Translations under genes and position numbers: made by a program
Notes under the pieces: model-generated
The model's input: only the letters and a program-made list of their open reading frames with translations
Databases searched by the model: none
Told to the model about the DNA's origin: nothing
NCBI GenBank assembly: GCA_027577595.1
Contig: JANBRJ010000059.1
Span: 41,193-105,192 of the forward strand
From: Coemansia sp. RSA 487
Taxonomy: Eukaryota > Kickxellomycota > Kickxellomycetes > Kickxellales > Kickxellaceae
DNA: 64,000 nucleotides
Direction of reading: 5' to 3'
Part shown: positions 29,401-38,601 of the stretch, in pieces
Numbering within the stretch: the first letter of the stretch is position 1
Layout: every line of letters begins with the position of its first letter

Positions 29401-31809
29401 CGCACGCGGGTTCTTGTTACCCACCATGTTTCTATGTGTCTTCCGCATGCCCAGTTTGCTATGGTAATGCACGATGGCCAAATAAAAATGAAGAGCACTT
29501 TGACAGAGACACACAGCTGGAGAGTGTTGCATGAAGTACTTGGCAAGTTGCACGATCGTGCCAACGATGCTAGTTCAAGTGATTCGGAAAATAGCAAGAG
29601 CACTAACCTTACGAACGACATCAAGTCTGAAGACGAGTATAACAAGGAGCGGCAGGAGGAGATTGCTATACAAACAAATAACGATCCGACTGCAAACAGC
29701 ATCACGCCTCAGGGTACTCTAGTCAAAGATGAGGAGCGAGAAGAAGGACACGTTAAAATGGAAATATGGCACAAATACTTCTCTGCTTGTGGCGGTAAGC
29801 CATTCTGGATCGGTCTTGTCTTGATGCTTATACTTGCCGAGGCTCTGTCTGCATTCAAAACGTATTGGATTAGAATGTGGATTGTCTCAATTGGCAATGA
29901 CAATAGCGGTGGTGCTTTGGGCAACCTGACGGCCACAAACAATACGGCAGGTACATTGAACGAGTTTTTACACGCGATGTACATGTCGGTTCATCGTTTG
30001 TTTGGCCCCAGGGTTATTTCTGATGCTGGCATTGCAGTCATTGCAGATATTCAGCCCAGCAGTGTTGTGTCGTCGGTTTGGTCAAAGAGCATCTCCGGTG
30101 GTATGGAATTTGAAGGTAAAAGCATAGTGTTTTGGCTTGGGGTCTATAGCCTGCTGTGTGTGGCCAACATGGCTTGGTTAGCGCTCCAGTGGACTTTTTC
30201 ATTCTTCGGGCGTGTCAGAGCATCAAGACATATTCATCGACAGCTTCTATGTTCGGTAGTGCATGCTTCGCCTCGATTCTTTGACTCTACGCCTGCTGGG
30301 CGGATTACAAGCCGCTTTTCGCGCGATATAGGAACAATTGATGATAAGGTATTGGATATGCTTGTTCGTTGGTTTACCGAAATCATGTCCTTACTTGCGA
30401 TTATCTTCATCATTTCGTCAGTCATCCCGCTTTTTATGGGGTTTGTATTTATCATTGTGCTGCTGTACGCGAGCATTGCGATTTATTATTTGAATACGTC
30501 TCGCGAACTCAAACGCCTTGAATCCAACAGCATGTCGCCTCTCTTGTCATTGATAGGCGAAATATCTCAAGGAGTGCCGACTATTCGTGCCTTCAGTGCC
30601 AAAAAGCTCTACATCAAAGAGTCTCTCAACAGACTCAGCTTGCACAGCAGATCCTTCTACGCCGTATGGATGGTCAACAGATGGCTGGCACTACGCATTG
30701 ACATTGCCAGCGCAGCAGTGTCTTCTATTTGCGCCCTCCTTATAATATCCAACCTTGACCGGATTGACGCCAGTCTTGCTGCCTTTGTGCTGAGCTATGC
30801 AATGTCGTTCTCCGACGACATGAACTGGGCAATTAGAAACTACAACTCTAACGAGCTAAACATGAATTCTGTTGAGCGCATCGTCCAGTATTTGAAGATT
30901 GACCAGGAAGCAAACTTGGATTCAACCGAAGGAAACAAGCCTCCTGTCACATGGCCAAGACAGGGCAATGTACAGGTTAAGGATCTGACGGCTGGATACG
31001 TCCCAGGAGTACCCATTTTGCATGGTGTTTCGTTTTCAGTAGAGCATGGGGAGAAAATTGGTGTTGTTGGTCGCACAGGTGCTGGGAAAAGCACGCTGTC
31101 TCTGGCGTTCTTGCGGTTCGTTGAAGCATGCAAAGGCCAGATTGTCTTGGATGGCGTTGACATTTCGAAGATCGGATTAGAAGACCTTCGCCGCAATATC
31201 ACCATCATCCCGCAAGATCCAGTTCTGTTTAACGGCACAATTAGGTTCAATCTGGATCCATTTGACGAGTTCCCAGACGAGATCATTTGGGATGCATTGA
31301 AGCGCACACACTTGGTATACAAAAGAGATAACGACCAATCAAGCGAGTTCTCTACAGATTCAGAAAGCATCAACATTTTGACGACTCGCATGCTGGTGCC
31401 TGGTGATAACACAAGTGGTGGCGTATTTACAAGCTTGAATGATGTGATTAAGGAAAACGGGCAAACCCTGTCGCTGGGACAGAGGCAGCTTGTGGCCATT
31501 TCGCGAGCTCTGGTACGGCGCTCAAAGCTGATTGTTATGGACGAAGCTACTGCATCCATCGACTTTGAAACGGATGACAAGATCCAGCGCACAATCAGGG
31601 GCTACGAGTTTGCCAATTCGACGGTGTTTTGCATTGCGCATAGGGTGCGAACAATCATCGATTACGACCGTGTGCTTGTTTTGGACAAGGGTAAAGTTGC
31701 TGAGTTTGACACACCGCTAAACCTTCTGCAAAATGAAAATGGCATATTTAGGACAATGTGCATGAAGAGTGGGGAGTATGACCACCTGCTGGAATTAGCC
31801 AGCAAGTAA
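26401..31809 (+). CDS. Full-length ABCC (MRP-type) transporter, Ybt1/Bpt1/Ycf1-like
   Basis: The 1,802-residue single-exon protein has the ABCC order: an N-terminal hydrophobic TMD0, a first membrane domain, NBD1, a second membrane domain and NBD2. NBD1 has Walker A GPTGSGKT (about 831), signature LSGGQKQ (about 948) and Walker B ILLIDD (about 970) followed by CLSAVD. NBD2 has GRTGAGKS (about 1557), LSLGQRQ (about 1690) and LIVMDEATASID (about 1709). NBD1 has Asp where NBD2 has the catalytic Glu, as is usual for ABCC proteins with one degenerate site. Fungal relatives sit in the vacuole and pump glutathione conjugates, bile-acid-like anions or cadmium complexes. It carries long acidic linkers (about 470-510 and 735-800). 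Confidence 0.92.
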   Translation: MWIVQTRPKQAALATAFIFSSAYLLQRLFSHALGFFEDGHDSYCGDDGWSWSLNSDCFRVSFLWPTVLWTISGATALAFAVYSLQKIVRRSTAADESVAASIFGVESLKSPFRLPHGYFTMADNRLRVGATVVGLLFVQTIVLVAWCYSINSTDRNNHLRYLSSYAQSTALILFLSVVCLVNFARSTRLSYIGLFPWVLPAHVGVQLVMGLCEVYFSFSPSQPKTASSVTPSAGANRVFAISTTAVNFVLLILFSIAQKGPIFRRSSDGATFSVFGIFTASTQMHNTNGEEEQDSETTPLADPKMLNESKLVHTPESNSSWFDKLTFSWANNLFRQGASRQLDYSDLYRLDDKSMPVHNWKRYQSHRKPGRSLQVALLRTFAPEFIAQSVLAVSLVVLEFTGPFFFQRIIRYIDHSRDPIAERSPQSVYLDIFGLLFFTLLESFVRNQTLWIGRIIGIRMKSVLVADLSSKTLNCSRNGSLDDKNGGKDKKRTKENKKNNSGKASSNSGKVINLLTTDIGRITELASHIDDIYRTPLKLCIGIWYIYKLLGISAIIGLSFSVVYFPITNMLYSRMTKMWEKLSSLNDKRVTAVTDVLQGIKAIKLFGWESRFVKKVDESRERQLEYSWNILLWQILLGSVSSLSPSFILVVILSVYVGAYGNKLTAELAFTSMTVFKMVHSSFKYLPRVFSWVTSTLVSFKRVDTYFCQPQAQDLEKRISFNHENSLGFDNANLEWASSSSEDATRKDISTATLNTGSSSTGTSTDSRCIKGSNQTLETTPLLSDQSSSTQVESSTSSQLVNPGDQDKRVAFSLKSIDVQFPLGGLSIIAGPTGSGKTSLLSALIGDMNLTSGRILLPTADPRIDGGMDRSYKDITNLSGETLAIRDIAYVAQEAWLRNATIRENILFGEPYDRERYEEVLRVCALKPDLRILCAGDITEIGERGVTLSGGQKQRISLARAVYSSRRILLIDDCLSAVDMPIARHILTECLLSKTALMLGRTRVLVTHHVSMCLPHAQFAMVMHDGQIKMKSTLTETHSWRVLHEVLGKLHDRANDASSSDSENSKSTNLTNDIKSEDEYNKERQEEIAIQTNNDPTANSITPQGTLVKDEEREEGHVKMEIWHKYFSACGGKPFWIGLVLMLILAEALSAFKTYWIRMWIVSIGNDNSGGALGNLTATNNTAGTLNEFLHAMYMSVHRLFGPRVISDAGIAVIADIQPSSVVSSVWSKSISGGMEFEGKSIVFWLGVYSLLCVANMAWLALQWTFSFFGRVRASRHIHRQLLCSVVHASPRFFDSTPAGRITSRFSRDIGTIDDKVLDMLVRWFTEIMSLLAIIFIISSVIPLFMGFVFIIVLLYASIAIYYLNTSRELKRLESNSMSPLLSLIGEISQGVPTIRAFSAKKLYIKESLNRLSLHSRSFYAVWMVNRWLALRIDIASAAVSSICALLIISNLDRIDASLAAFVLSYAMSFSDDMNWAIRNYNSNELNMNSVERIVQYLKIDQEANLDSTEGNKPPVTWPRQGNVQVKDLTAGYVPGVPILHGVSFSVEHGEKIGVVGRTGAGKSTLSLAFLRFVEACKGQIVLDGVDISKIGLEDLRRNITIIPQDPVLFNGTIRFNLDPFDEFPDEIIWDALKRTHLVYKRDNDQSSEFSTDSESINILTTRMLVPGDNTSGGVFTSLNDVIKENGQTLSLGQRQLVAISRALVRRSKLIVMDEATASIDFETDDKIQRTIRGYEFANSTVFCIAHRVRTIIDYDRVLVLDKGKVAEFDTPLNLLQNENGIFRTMCMKSGEYDHLLELASK

Positions 31810-32318
31810 GTCAATATTTTTGTTTTCAAATATATTAAGATAGGGGTATTTAATCCGGCTATTATATAGATTTAGACGCGAAATCAAATATATTTAAATG
31901 GGTAAAAGGGTGGACATTTACAAACGCATCTAATCACTTATAATTATTGCTCGCGATATAATTATATAGAAATATATACTCTTACTATCTCTTGATCCAA
32001 AATTCGCCAACCAAAGACAGCACGGAGGGTTGTATATATACAAGCTTCCCTTAACAATGAGAGGACAGGCATTTTTATCACGTCTGCTACTGTATTTTGC
32101 AAAACTAGTTGAGTCGAATAAGAAAGATGTATGCGCATCGAATGGTGAAAGGGTTGCGCAGGCGTAGCATATGCATTAGTGCAAAACAGGAAAACACACA
32201 TGAGAAAAACACAAATGCTTAGTACTGCTGTCTAGGAGCAGCCGCAGATGTTTATGTCTTTAGCTCTCATCTGAGCATCTACCTGCAAAAGGGACAGCGT
32301 CAGCATCCTATCCTAGAG
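31810..32318. other. Spacer downstream of the ABC transporter with a hairpin
   Basis: It is AT-rich. It contains a palindromic hairpin at 32024-32049 (GGAGGGTTGTATATATACAA core), related to hairpins near 56135 and 59201. No gene seen. Confidence 0.4.
32024..32049. repeat. Palindromic hairpin, GGAGGGTTGTAT type
   Basis: TTGTATATATACAA is a perfect palindrome flanked by imperfect GGAGG and CTTCC arms. It shares the GGAGG-TTGTAT core with two other intergenic hairpins in the window. Confidence 0.45.
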
Positions 32319-32640
32319 CTAGGATTTTCCGCGGCTATAACCTTGGCTGAATTTTGTGGCGGTTGTTATTTGTTCGTCCTTGCAGTCTTCTTTTTCTTCT
32401 TGGGGAGGCTGCTGTTCATCGATGGTAGTAATGGCAGCAGGTTGACAGCGACAAGAGCGCTCTGGAGTCTCACCGTAATCGCGAAGGCCATGGAAAATGT
32501 GCCTGAGGTTGAGAACGGCAGCGAGATCTCGGTTGTACGTGCTTGAGCGAGATATCAGAACACCGTCCACTTCCACGGGCCCCATACATAGTTTGTTAGT
32601 GTGTGCTCAAGGAGACCGTGGCAGAGCACTTCTTTTATCT
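32319..32640 (-). pseudogene. TnpB/Fanzor-like (RNA-guided nuclease family) C-terminal remnant 1
   Basis: Reading the minus strand, one frame gives KEVLCHGLLEHT (about 32610-32640). Another frame (32319-32585) gives VEVDGVLISRSS followed by YNRDLAAVLNLRH. The N-R-D-x-x-A-x-x-N pattern is the last RuvC-like box of TnpB and its eukaryotic Fanzor relatives. The remnant at 59789-60283 carries the same VLCHGLL box and a matching Y-W-N-H-D-I-A-A box, so both come from one element family. Reading-frame breaks and absence of the N-terminal two thirds show it is dead. Family assignment rests on motif memory, not a search. Confidence 0.5.
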
Positions 32641-33894
32641 TCTTATGTTGGCAGGCAGCATTTGCCAATCAAATGCCAGTGTAGTGCTGACGCTGATATT
32701 GTCAGGCTGTTGGATGCTTTATAGACGTTTCTTGACGTGTGCCAGCACTGCAGCTGGGTTCTTGTTCAAGGCAAGTGGTATTGCTTCAGATTGTTAGGTT
32801 TTGTTAGAACCAATGTTAACTAACCACATTGAAAGCACAGACAGAGACCGAGAAGCCAATCCATTTTAGTGCAAAGTAGCAGGCGTGTAGCGAACAGCTT
32901 TCTCCACAAAGCTCAGCTTGTGCCTCTTGCTTTCAGCCATAGATATAACGCCAACTGACGCAAGCGAATTTTCTTGGAACGCAATGCATTATTGCCACTG
33001 CATATCTTTCATAATTCAATGCTTATACATCATTCCTACTCGACGCAATTAGTTTTGCAAAATACAGTATTTGCTAATTTTGCACAAAATTAATAAAGAT
33101 GGAGGGGTTCTTTGTCTATTTTTATCCTGTTAGAGCTAAACATATTCTTACTTTGCTCACGCACGCAGTTATGTCATCATGCCATCCATCCCCTACCCAC
33201 TGACACGTTTTCCAATTAATTCATATGCCTGTGAAAGGTCGGCCAGTAAGATAGAAGTGGAAAAATAATAAACATGAACGCGTTAGAAAGGCAGAAAGGC
33301 AGAAAGGCAGAAAGGCAGAAAGGCTGAAGCACAAAGAAACAGATGCGACTAAAGGCTTCACTTGCGAACCCCGCTGAATGACTTGCTCGGTGCCCATCAG
33401 ACGTGTATTGGGCAAGCAATTAAGCAATATAGCTAAAGAAGGAGAATTTCATGACTTTTCTATTATTTTCGTATGATAAGGGAAACATTAAAGCTGGAAA
33501 ATAATATTTGTAATAGCTTGGGTGGGGTTGGCGATTGGGATATGGGGGAGATGTTCAGTAAAAGCAGCATTTCCACCCTTTCTCGTCGTTTTGGCAAAGC
33601 AAAAAGACGTGCAAACTTTTTCTAACACGGTCGTGCCTGTTTCCGCACAAATAAATAGACCCATTCTCCTATCCGCTTCTGCTTTCAGCTTTCCTCTTTT
33701 TCTTCTACATTTCTGCTTTTCATATTACTTGCTTACCACTGTCTTTTTTGCTTCAAACATTTTGCACTTAAATCCACATACCATACCCTACATTCCATCT
33801 TGATCAAAGCCCAGCTGGTTTTGCTCTTAACATTTAAAGCAAGAAAAGGAAAAAAGCAAATATTTTACTTTTAGTCTAGCAGCTACTTGGAGAA
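32641..33894. other. 1.25-kb spacer
   Basis: The part up to about 32780 may hold further eroded TnpB/Fanzor-like sequence (an N-K-N-P-A-A-V-L reading resembles N-K-Q-P-A-A-V-L near 59940). The rest is AT-rich without genes, apart from a short tandem repeat at 33285-33324. Confidence 0.35.
33285..33324. repeat. 8-bp tandem repeat (GCAGAAAG)n
   Basis: Four perfect GCAGAAAG units with partial units on both sides form a small intergenic minisatellite. Confidence 0.9.
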
Positions 33895-34416
33895 ATGACA
33901 CCATACGTTATTCTTGTTTCGTACAATGACTTCAACACCAACTTTTGTGATTTTGTAGAGGTCCCAGTTAACGGCACCTTTAAGCAGTTCAAGTGGGCCA
34001 TATGCGAGAAGCTCCGGGAGGCGAAGGTTGCCTTTATCACTGCCGACGAGCTTACTTTCACCTCAAAAGCCATATGCATGGAGCTTATCGAGGACAGAGC
34101 CAATTTCTACAACCTTGTCCACGCCCACAACATTGTGGAAATTGAAGCCTACTACGGAACCATGTTATCCCTTGCCTCGTCGCTCAGCGATTGTAACATT
34201 AATGACATCTTTACCAAGAGCATCCCTGTTAAGAGCACCAAGTGTGCCGATATCCCCCCAATCCTTGAAAGGGAGAACACGCTGGTTGAAAGTCAAGCTT
34301 TCTCGCCACCTGCTTCCAACAAAGGCTTTGGTAATGAACTCCCTCCTGCATACAGCCCCGCTCAAGAAGCGGCTGCCAATATGCAATTCACCAATAATTT
34401 TATCTACACATGCTGA
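33895..34416 (+). CDS. Unknown 173-aa protein with a compact N-terminal domain and a PPxY tail
   Basis: I do not recognise this protein. Residues 1-85 alternate strand-like and helix-like stretches (YVILVSYND, FKQFKWAICEKLRE, VEIEAYYG) in a way that resembles a small ubiquitin-like or beta-grasp fold. The remainder is polar and likely disordered, with PPAY at 150-153, a WW-domain (NEDD4/Rsp5-type ligase) binding motif. No signal peptide or membrane helix is present. The N-terminal pattern loosely recalls the 78-aa family (LVILHYN at 42757), but I would not claim homology. Confidence 0.6.
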   Translation: MTPYVILVSYNDFNTNFCDFVEVPVNGTFKQFKWAICEKLREAKVAFITADELTFTSKAICMELIEDRANFYNLVHAHNIVEIEAYYGTMLSLASSLSDCNINDIFTKSIPVKSTKCADIPPILERENTLVESQAFSPPASNKGFGNELPPAYSPAQEAAANMQFTNNFIYTC

Positions 34417-35311
34417 ACCAATCCATGTAAACCAACAATCCAGTATATTTAGAGTGTATATATATATATATATATATACTTTAACGTGTCGTATGTCGTC
34501 TTTCTCCTAGCTGTTGCTGCTTTCAATGGCATGGCTCGTAATTATCTTACAGTCTGCGCTTATTCCTGTAAGTATGTTCATAGCATCCGATTTGCAATAA
34601 TGGAATATTTCAATGTCGTATTTTATTCCCTCCAGCAGTGCTAGCCTGCTTTAATAGGTTAGCACAACCATGAGCTTTCTTTTACAATTGCTCTACAACA
34701 GCACTGTCTTTGTAAGATATGCAAACCCTTCATATTGCAAACTGCAATAAGTATATGACATTGGAATATTTCCTATTCGCATTGTTACCAACAAGCAGCA
34801 TTTGACAAAGCAATAGACGGTTATACACGCATTTTAATATGAATAAAAGTATATTATAAAAACTGAAGACCGAACCCAGAGGAGAAAAGTCTATCTATCT
34901 GTGATGACATGGCATGCTGTTAAATAGTGGTAAACATACATCCGGTAATTAGATTTCGTATCACACGCATGCTGATTATTATATACACGATTTTTGAAAA
35001 ATACATGTTGGCTTATATAGTATGTGCGGGTAAAACTTTTACAATTTCATTTTTCTTATTTTTTTTTCAAACTTTCATTCATCTGTGAAAGTGATTCATC
35101 CAGGTTTTATTCAATAACAAACCACACAAACCAAACACATTTTGCAACATAATGCAAAGATGTCTGACCATTCGGTGTCAAACATGATAATAAATGGGAT
35201 TGAATAAAACTGGAGGAAATTAACGAGAGCATGAAATTAAAAAGCAATCATTTACATAAAATTCACTTTCAATGGTGCCTTGAAAAGCATGTCTATCATA
35301 TGGCTAACCAA
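34417..35311. other. Spacer with a TA microsatellite
   Basis: It is AT-rich and no gene is visible. It lies between the 3' ends of two convergent genes. Confidence 0.4.
34457..34478. repeat. (TA)11 microsatellite
   Basis: A pure TA run of 22 bases lies just past the stop of the 173-aa gene. Confidence 0.95.
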
Positions 35312-35662
35312 TCAAGTGCAATTGCAATCTACACATTCCGCACCAAAGCAACAAATGTTCGAGAAATTACCGCCTGAGTTGTCAACATCCATGCAAAAGT
35401 AACAACAGGTTTGTCTGTTGCAGTGTTTTACACAGAGTAAAGTTAGCCAAATTAGCAATGCGGCAAAAGCAACGCTGCCTAGCACTATTCCAGCAATAGC
35501 ACCGGCTGAAAGCTTGGTTGACTGCAACTTTGATGGAATTCCGTTGTTTGCTCCAGACCCGCCACTACCACTGCTATTGGATACTGGCAATCCGGTACAT
35601 ATGTCACACGTCAGAAGAAATAGTATTATATGAAGTATGCTGCCTGTGACTAGAGTTTGCAT
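35312..35662 (-). CDS. Small type I membrane protein with Cys-rich tail, 116 aa
   Basis: The product has a signal peptide (about 1-24, ending near CTGLP), a short Ser/Gly-rich exposed region, a membrane helix (about 52-78, AGAIAGIVLGSVAFAALLIW) and a 38-residue tail. From the end of the helix onward there are ten cysteines, including CC pairs and C-V-D-C-N-C. Such a tail could be palmitoylated or bind metal. Family unknown. Confidence 0.6.
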   Translation of the reverse strand: MQTLVTGSILHIILFLLTCDICTGLPVSNSSGSGGSGANNGIPSKLQSTKLSAGAIAGIVLGSVAFAALLIWLTLLCVKHCNRQTCCYFCMDVDNSGGNFSNICCFGAECVDCNCT

Positions 35663-36060
35663 TATAGAAGATGTAGGAGAGGAGAAAAACCCAACTTGTG
35701 GAGTAGCAACATAGCTTGTGTTTAAACAAAAACCAAAAGCTCATTATAGATGAAAGGTAAAAATAGGAGCATTTCAGATGTAAACCAAAATAAGCAAGAA
35801 ACCTGTATAAAGGCATTCTTGCCATATTTTAAACAAAAGGATGGACTGCTTTATTGTGTCAAAAGGTGCAAAAAAGTTTTACATCCTTGTGAAAAAGACA
35901 GCTTTAAAAACTATCCTTTCTATATTAACCGAACTAGGCTGGTGTTTTTTTTGCCTTATGGGGATATCCACCTAATTACTATTTGTAAGTTTGCAAGAAG
36001 AGAAGCTATAATGGGCGTTGCCTGGTGGAAATGAGAATGATAAAGGCTAGCATAGTGCAG
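35663..36060. other. Spacer between two small membrane-protein genes
   Basis: A 94-codon plus-strand ORF (35750-36034) has no features that distinguish it from chance. It holds the promoter of the 35312 gene. Confidence 0.35.
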
Positions 36061-36534
36061 CTATGACCATTTATATCCGTCATGGCCCTGCTCCTTGAAT
36101 CGAGCGGGCGGGGGATACTGCTGTTGTTGGTGGTAATATGGTTGGTATTGATGATACTGTTGGTATTGTGGATACTGCTCCTGTTCTTGTTGATAATATT
36201 TTTGATACTGGGGATATGGTTCTGGCACCTGTTGCTGCTGTTGCTTATGTTTAGCTCTTAGATACCTTTTGCCTAAAACCCAAAAACCCCACAGAACCAA
36301 AACTCCGACCGCAGCGCACACTACCAGTATCCCAATACGCATACCAGTCGATGTTGAGGATGAAGTCGTTGTCGTCGTATCTGCATCCTTAGCTACTTTG
36401 ATAATGTCGCTGTGTGTGCTAATAGCGCCCGCGCTAGTGGTAAGTGTCTCTTCGGCGTCGCCAGGTGATGCAGCAGCACTGTAAACAAGGCTCAGGAGGA
36501 CAAGTGTGAGCTGGGAGAATATCGAGGTTTTCAT
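36061..36534 (-). CDS. Small type I membrane protein with prion-like Tyr/Gln tail, 157 aa
   Basis: The product has a signal peptide (about 1-22), a Thr/Ser-rich exposed segment likely to be O-glycosylated, a membrane helix (about 66-88) and a 70-residue tail. The tail is dominated by Gln, Tyr and Pro with YPQYQ-type repeats. Such Gln/Tyr-rich tails tend to phase-separate or bind WW/SH3-like modules. No family match. The Gln codons make the tail repetitive at DNA level. Confidence 0.6.
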   Translation of the reverse strand: MKTSIFSQLTLVLLSLVYSAAASPGDAEETLTTSAGAISTHSDIIKVAKDADTTTTTSSSTSTGMRIGILVVCAAVGVLVLWGFWVLGKRYLRAKHKQQQQQVPEPYPQYQKYYQQEQEQYPQYQQYHQYQPYYHQQQQYPPPARFKEQGHDGYKWS

Positions 36535-37097
36535 ATTTAAACTGCTAAAAGAAAAATAATGCTATAAAGTTTGCTCAAGAAGAATAAAAGAGATGGAGCT
36601 ATCCTTGCGCTTGCGCATCTATATAGCTATCTATTTGTCAAGCGGACATTCAGCTTGTATTTCTATAAATGTGTCACTCTATAATTAGCGGTTTTCAATC
36701 TATAAACCGATATTGCTTTTCTGGAATAAAAGCCACGCATACATGCTGTATCCGTCTGTATTACATGCGCTGAAACACTTAGTAAATATCCACAAGAACT
36801 AGCATCATTCAAGCGCTCTTTTCTATTAAATAGTGGTAGTGCCCACAAATGCGCATTGGTTATATACAAGCTTGATCAGATCCAGGATGATCGCCAAAGC
36901 TGTTAATCGGCACTTCCCTTCCCTTTTGACCCAGCAGCCCTTTCTTTTCCCGGCACACAGCCAACAGCTTGCAAAAGGCTAAAATAAAATAAAATAAAAG
37001 CCTTGTCGTTCTCCTTTTCTCACCTTTACATTAATTTCAATTTGTACTTTTGTTGCATCGTAGAGATCCATTTGTTTTCTTAACTCAGCATTCAGTC
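36535..37097. promoter_or_regulatory. Divergent promoter spacer
   Basis: This separates the minus-strand membrane-protein gene from the plus-strand DSC2-like gene. It contains an (AATAA)n-like run near 36980. No gene seen. Confidence 0.4.
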
Positions 37098-38039
37098 ATG
37101 GCCGCAGCACACGGACTTTCAGGTGCGCCGCTCACAAAGCTATGGCTGTATGTGGTGGCGTTAGGAACCGTACTAGTATCGTCTATGAATTGGCGACACT
37201 ACGCACGCTTACGAATAGTGCCATACGTCGTCCGTGACTGGCAGTTCTGGCGGGGAGCCACATCGCTTATATCTTTCAGCACATATACCGAGTTGGCTGT
37301 GGGTATGATAATGATATACCAGCTACGGGCAGTGGAAAGGCTTTTCGGGACACGCAAATACGCGGCGTTTCTGTTCATTGCGGGGCTGGTGGGCCAGGTG
37401 CTTTGTATAGTAGGCGTATGGGCGTTGCTTATGACGCGGCGGACGCTGGCTGCTGCTATTGTAGCCAACCTGTCTGTGTCTGCTGCCATGGGGCCCTTTG
37501 CGCTGATATTTGCCGTGCTGTACCAATACTACCTGCACATTCCTTCGCAGCGGCGCAGTGCGGCAGAGTTCATGGGTGTTTTGGCGAGTGACAAGTGGAT
37601 AGTGTACTTTGTTGCAGTTAGTCTGTGGCCAAGCAGCAAGCTAGGCGCCATCGTGCCCTCGGCTGCCGGTGTTGCTGCCAGCTACGTGTATAGTGCAAAC
37701 ATTGCGGGGCTTCGGTACTGGCGGTTCCCGCTATGGGCATCCGGCGCAGCACAAAGGCTGCTGCTACCCTTGCTTTCGTCGCATGCGGCAAGCGGCGGGG
37801 CGTCACAAAGCAGCACAGCAAGGCTTGCTGATACGGCTGCGGCAAGAAACGCTGCATTTCTGCGCGGGTTCCAGCATTTCGATCAGACCCGCCAGCAGCA
37901 TACGGAGCCGCCAGACGAGGAGCTTGTCGCTCAGCTCCAGAGCATGTTCCCCGATGCAGGGCGCGAGCGCGTGGCGCAAGCCCTGCAGGCAAGTAGAAAC
38001 GATCCTAACCGTGCGGCCGCGATTATGTTGGAGCATTGA
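37098..38039 (+). CDS. DSC2/UBAC2-like rhomboid pseudoprotease with UBA domain
   Basis: The product is 313 residues from the ATG at 37098. The N-terminus (G-A-P-L-T-K then a membrane helix) and a set of five or six membrane helices match the derlin/rhomboid-like UBAC2 and fungal Dsc2 family. No rhomboid GxSG serine motif is visible, so it should be catalytically dead. The last about 45 residues (ELVAQLQSMFPDAGRERVAQAL...AAAIMLEH) are a UBA domain that binds ubiquitin. Dsc2 is part of the Golgi DSC ubiquitin ligase in fungi; UBAC2 acts in ER-associated degradation in animals. Confidence 0.8.
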   Translation: MAAAHGLSGAPLTKLWLYVVALGTVLVSSMNWRHYARLRIVPYVVRDWQFWRGATSLISFSTYTELAVGMIMIYQLRAVERLFGTRKYAAFLFIAGLVGQVLCIVGVWALLMTRRTLAAAIVANLSVSAAMGPFALIFAVLYQYYLHIPSQRRSAAEFMGVLASDKWIVYFVAVSLWPSSKLGAIVPSAAGVAASYVYSANIAGLRYWRFPLWASGAAQRLLLPLLSSHAASGGASQSSTARLADTAAARNAAFLRGFQHFDQTRQQHTEPPDEELVAQLQSMFPDAGRERVAQALQASRNDPNRAAAIMLEH

Positions 38040-38105
38040 CAAGTGGATGACGCCATCAAGGCGCGCATGCATATTACCCTGGCAAGGTATTCAGGGATGA
38101 TGAAG

Positions 38106-38128
38106 CGGCGGCGGCGGCGGCGGCGGCA
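38106..38128. repeat. (CGG)n trinucleotide tract
   Basis: About seven CGG/GGC units lie in the 3' flank of the DSC2-like gene. Confidence 0.85.
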
Positions 38129-38601
38129 GCGGTTTTGACTGATGAAGGTGAAATCCAGTGTATTGAAAAGAGGCACAAGCTGGTTTCCTTTTGTTCAGCT
38201 TTGGACCCTTTTTCAGGCTCTCCCTCTTGCTCTGGATAGCCAACGGGAATCGTCCACATTTTTTTCATAATGATGAAAGCGATTCATGCGCATGAAAGGG
38301 AAACCTTTCTTTTTTTTCTCCACACTTTTTTTCTTCGGGTCGGAAAATCAATCAATCGTTTTTCTTTTGGTTTCCTTGCTTTATTCTTTTGAACCAGAAC
38401 TAAAAAACTTTCACTTAATATTAATATTATTATTATTTCTTTTTGTTTATTCAAATTCTGCTCGTGGCAATTCACAGCAGCAAAAACACCAACGCTATAA
38501 AGGGCGTCCTGTAAACAAACGAAACGCCTTGTTTCTTCCCCCCCTTATTTTGCTACTGCTGCAAAGACTGCCAAGAAAATAAAGCGCCTGAGGTCTTGAT
38601 A
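38129..38601. promoter_or_regulatory. Spacer and promoter before the GPAT gene
   Basis: T-rich and AAT-rich runs are present. I see no supported gene. Transcription of the GPAT gene should start in the right half. Confidence 0.35.

Noticed and set aside
30840-31592. 250-codon antisense ORF within the ABC transporter
   Set aside because: It overlaps the Walker and signature motifs on the coding strand; shadow.
33285-33324. CRISPR-like array
   Set aside because: Units are 8 bases with no spacers; a plain minisatellite.
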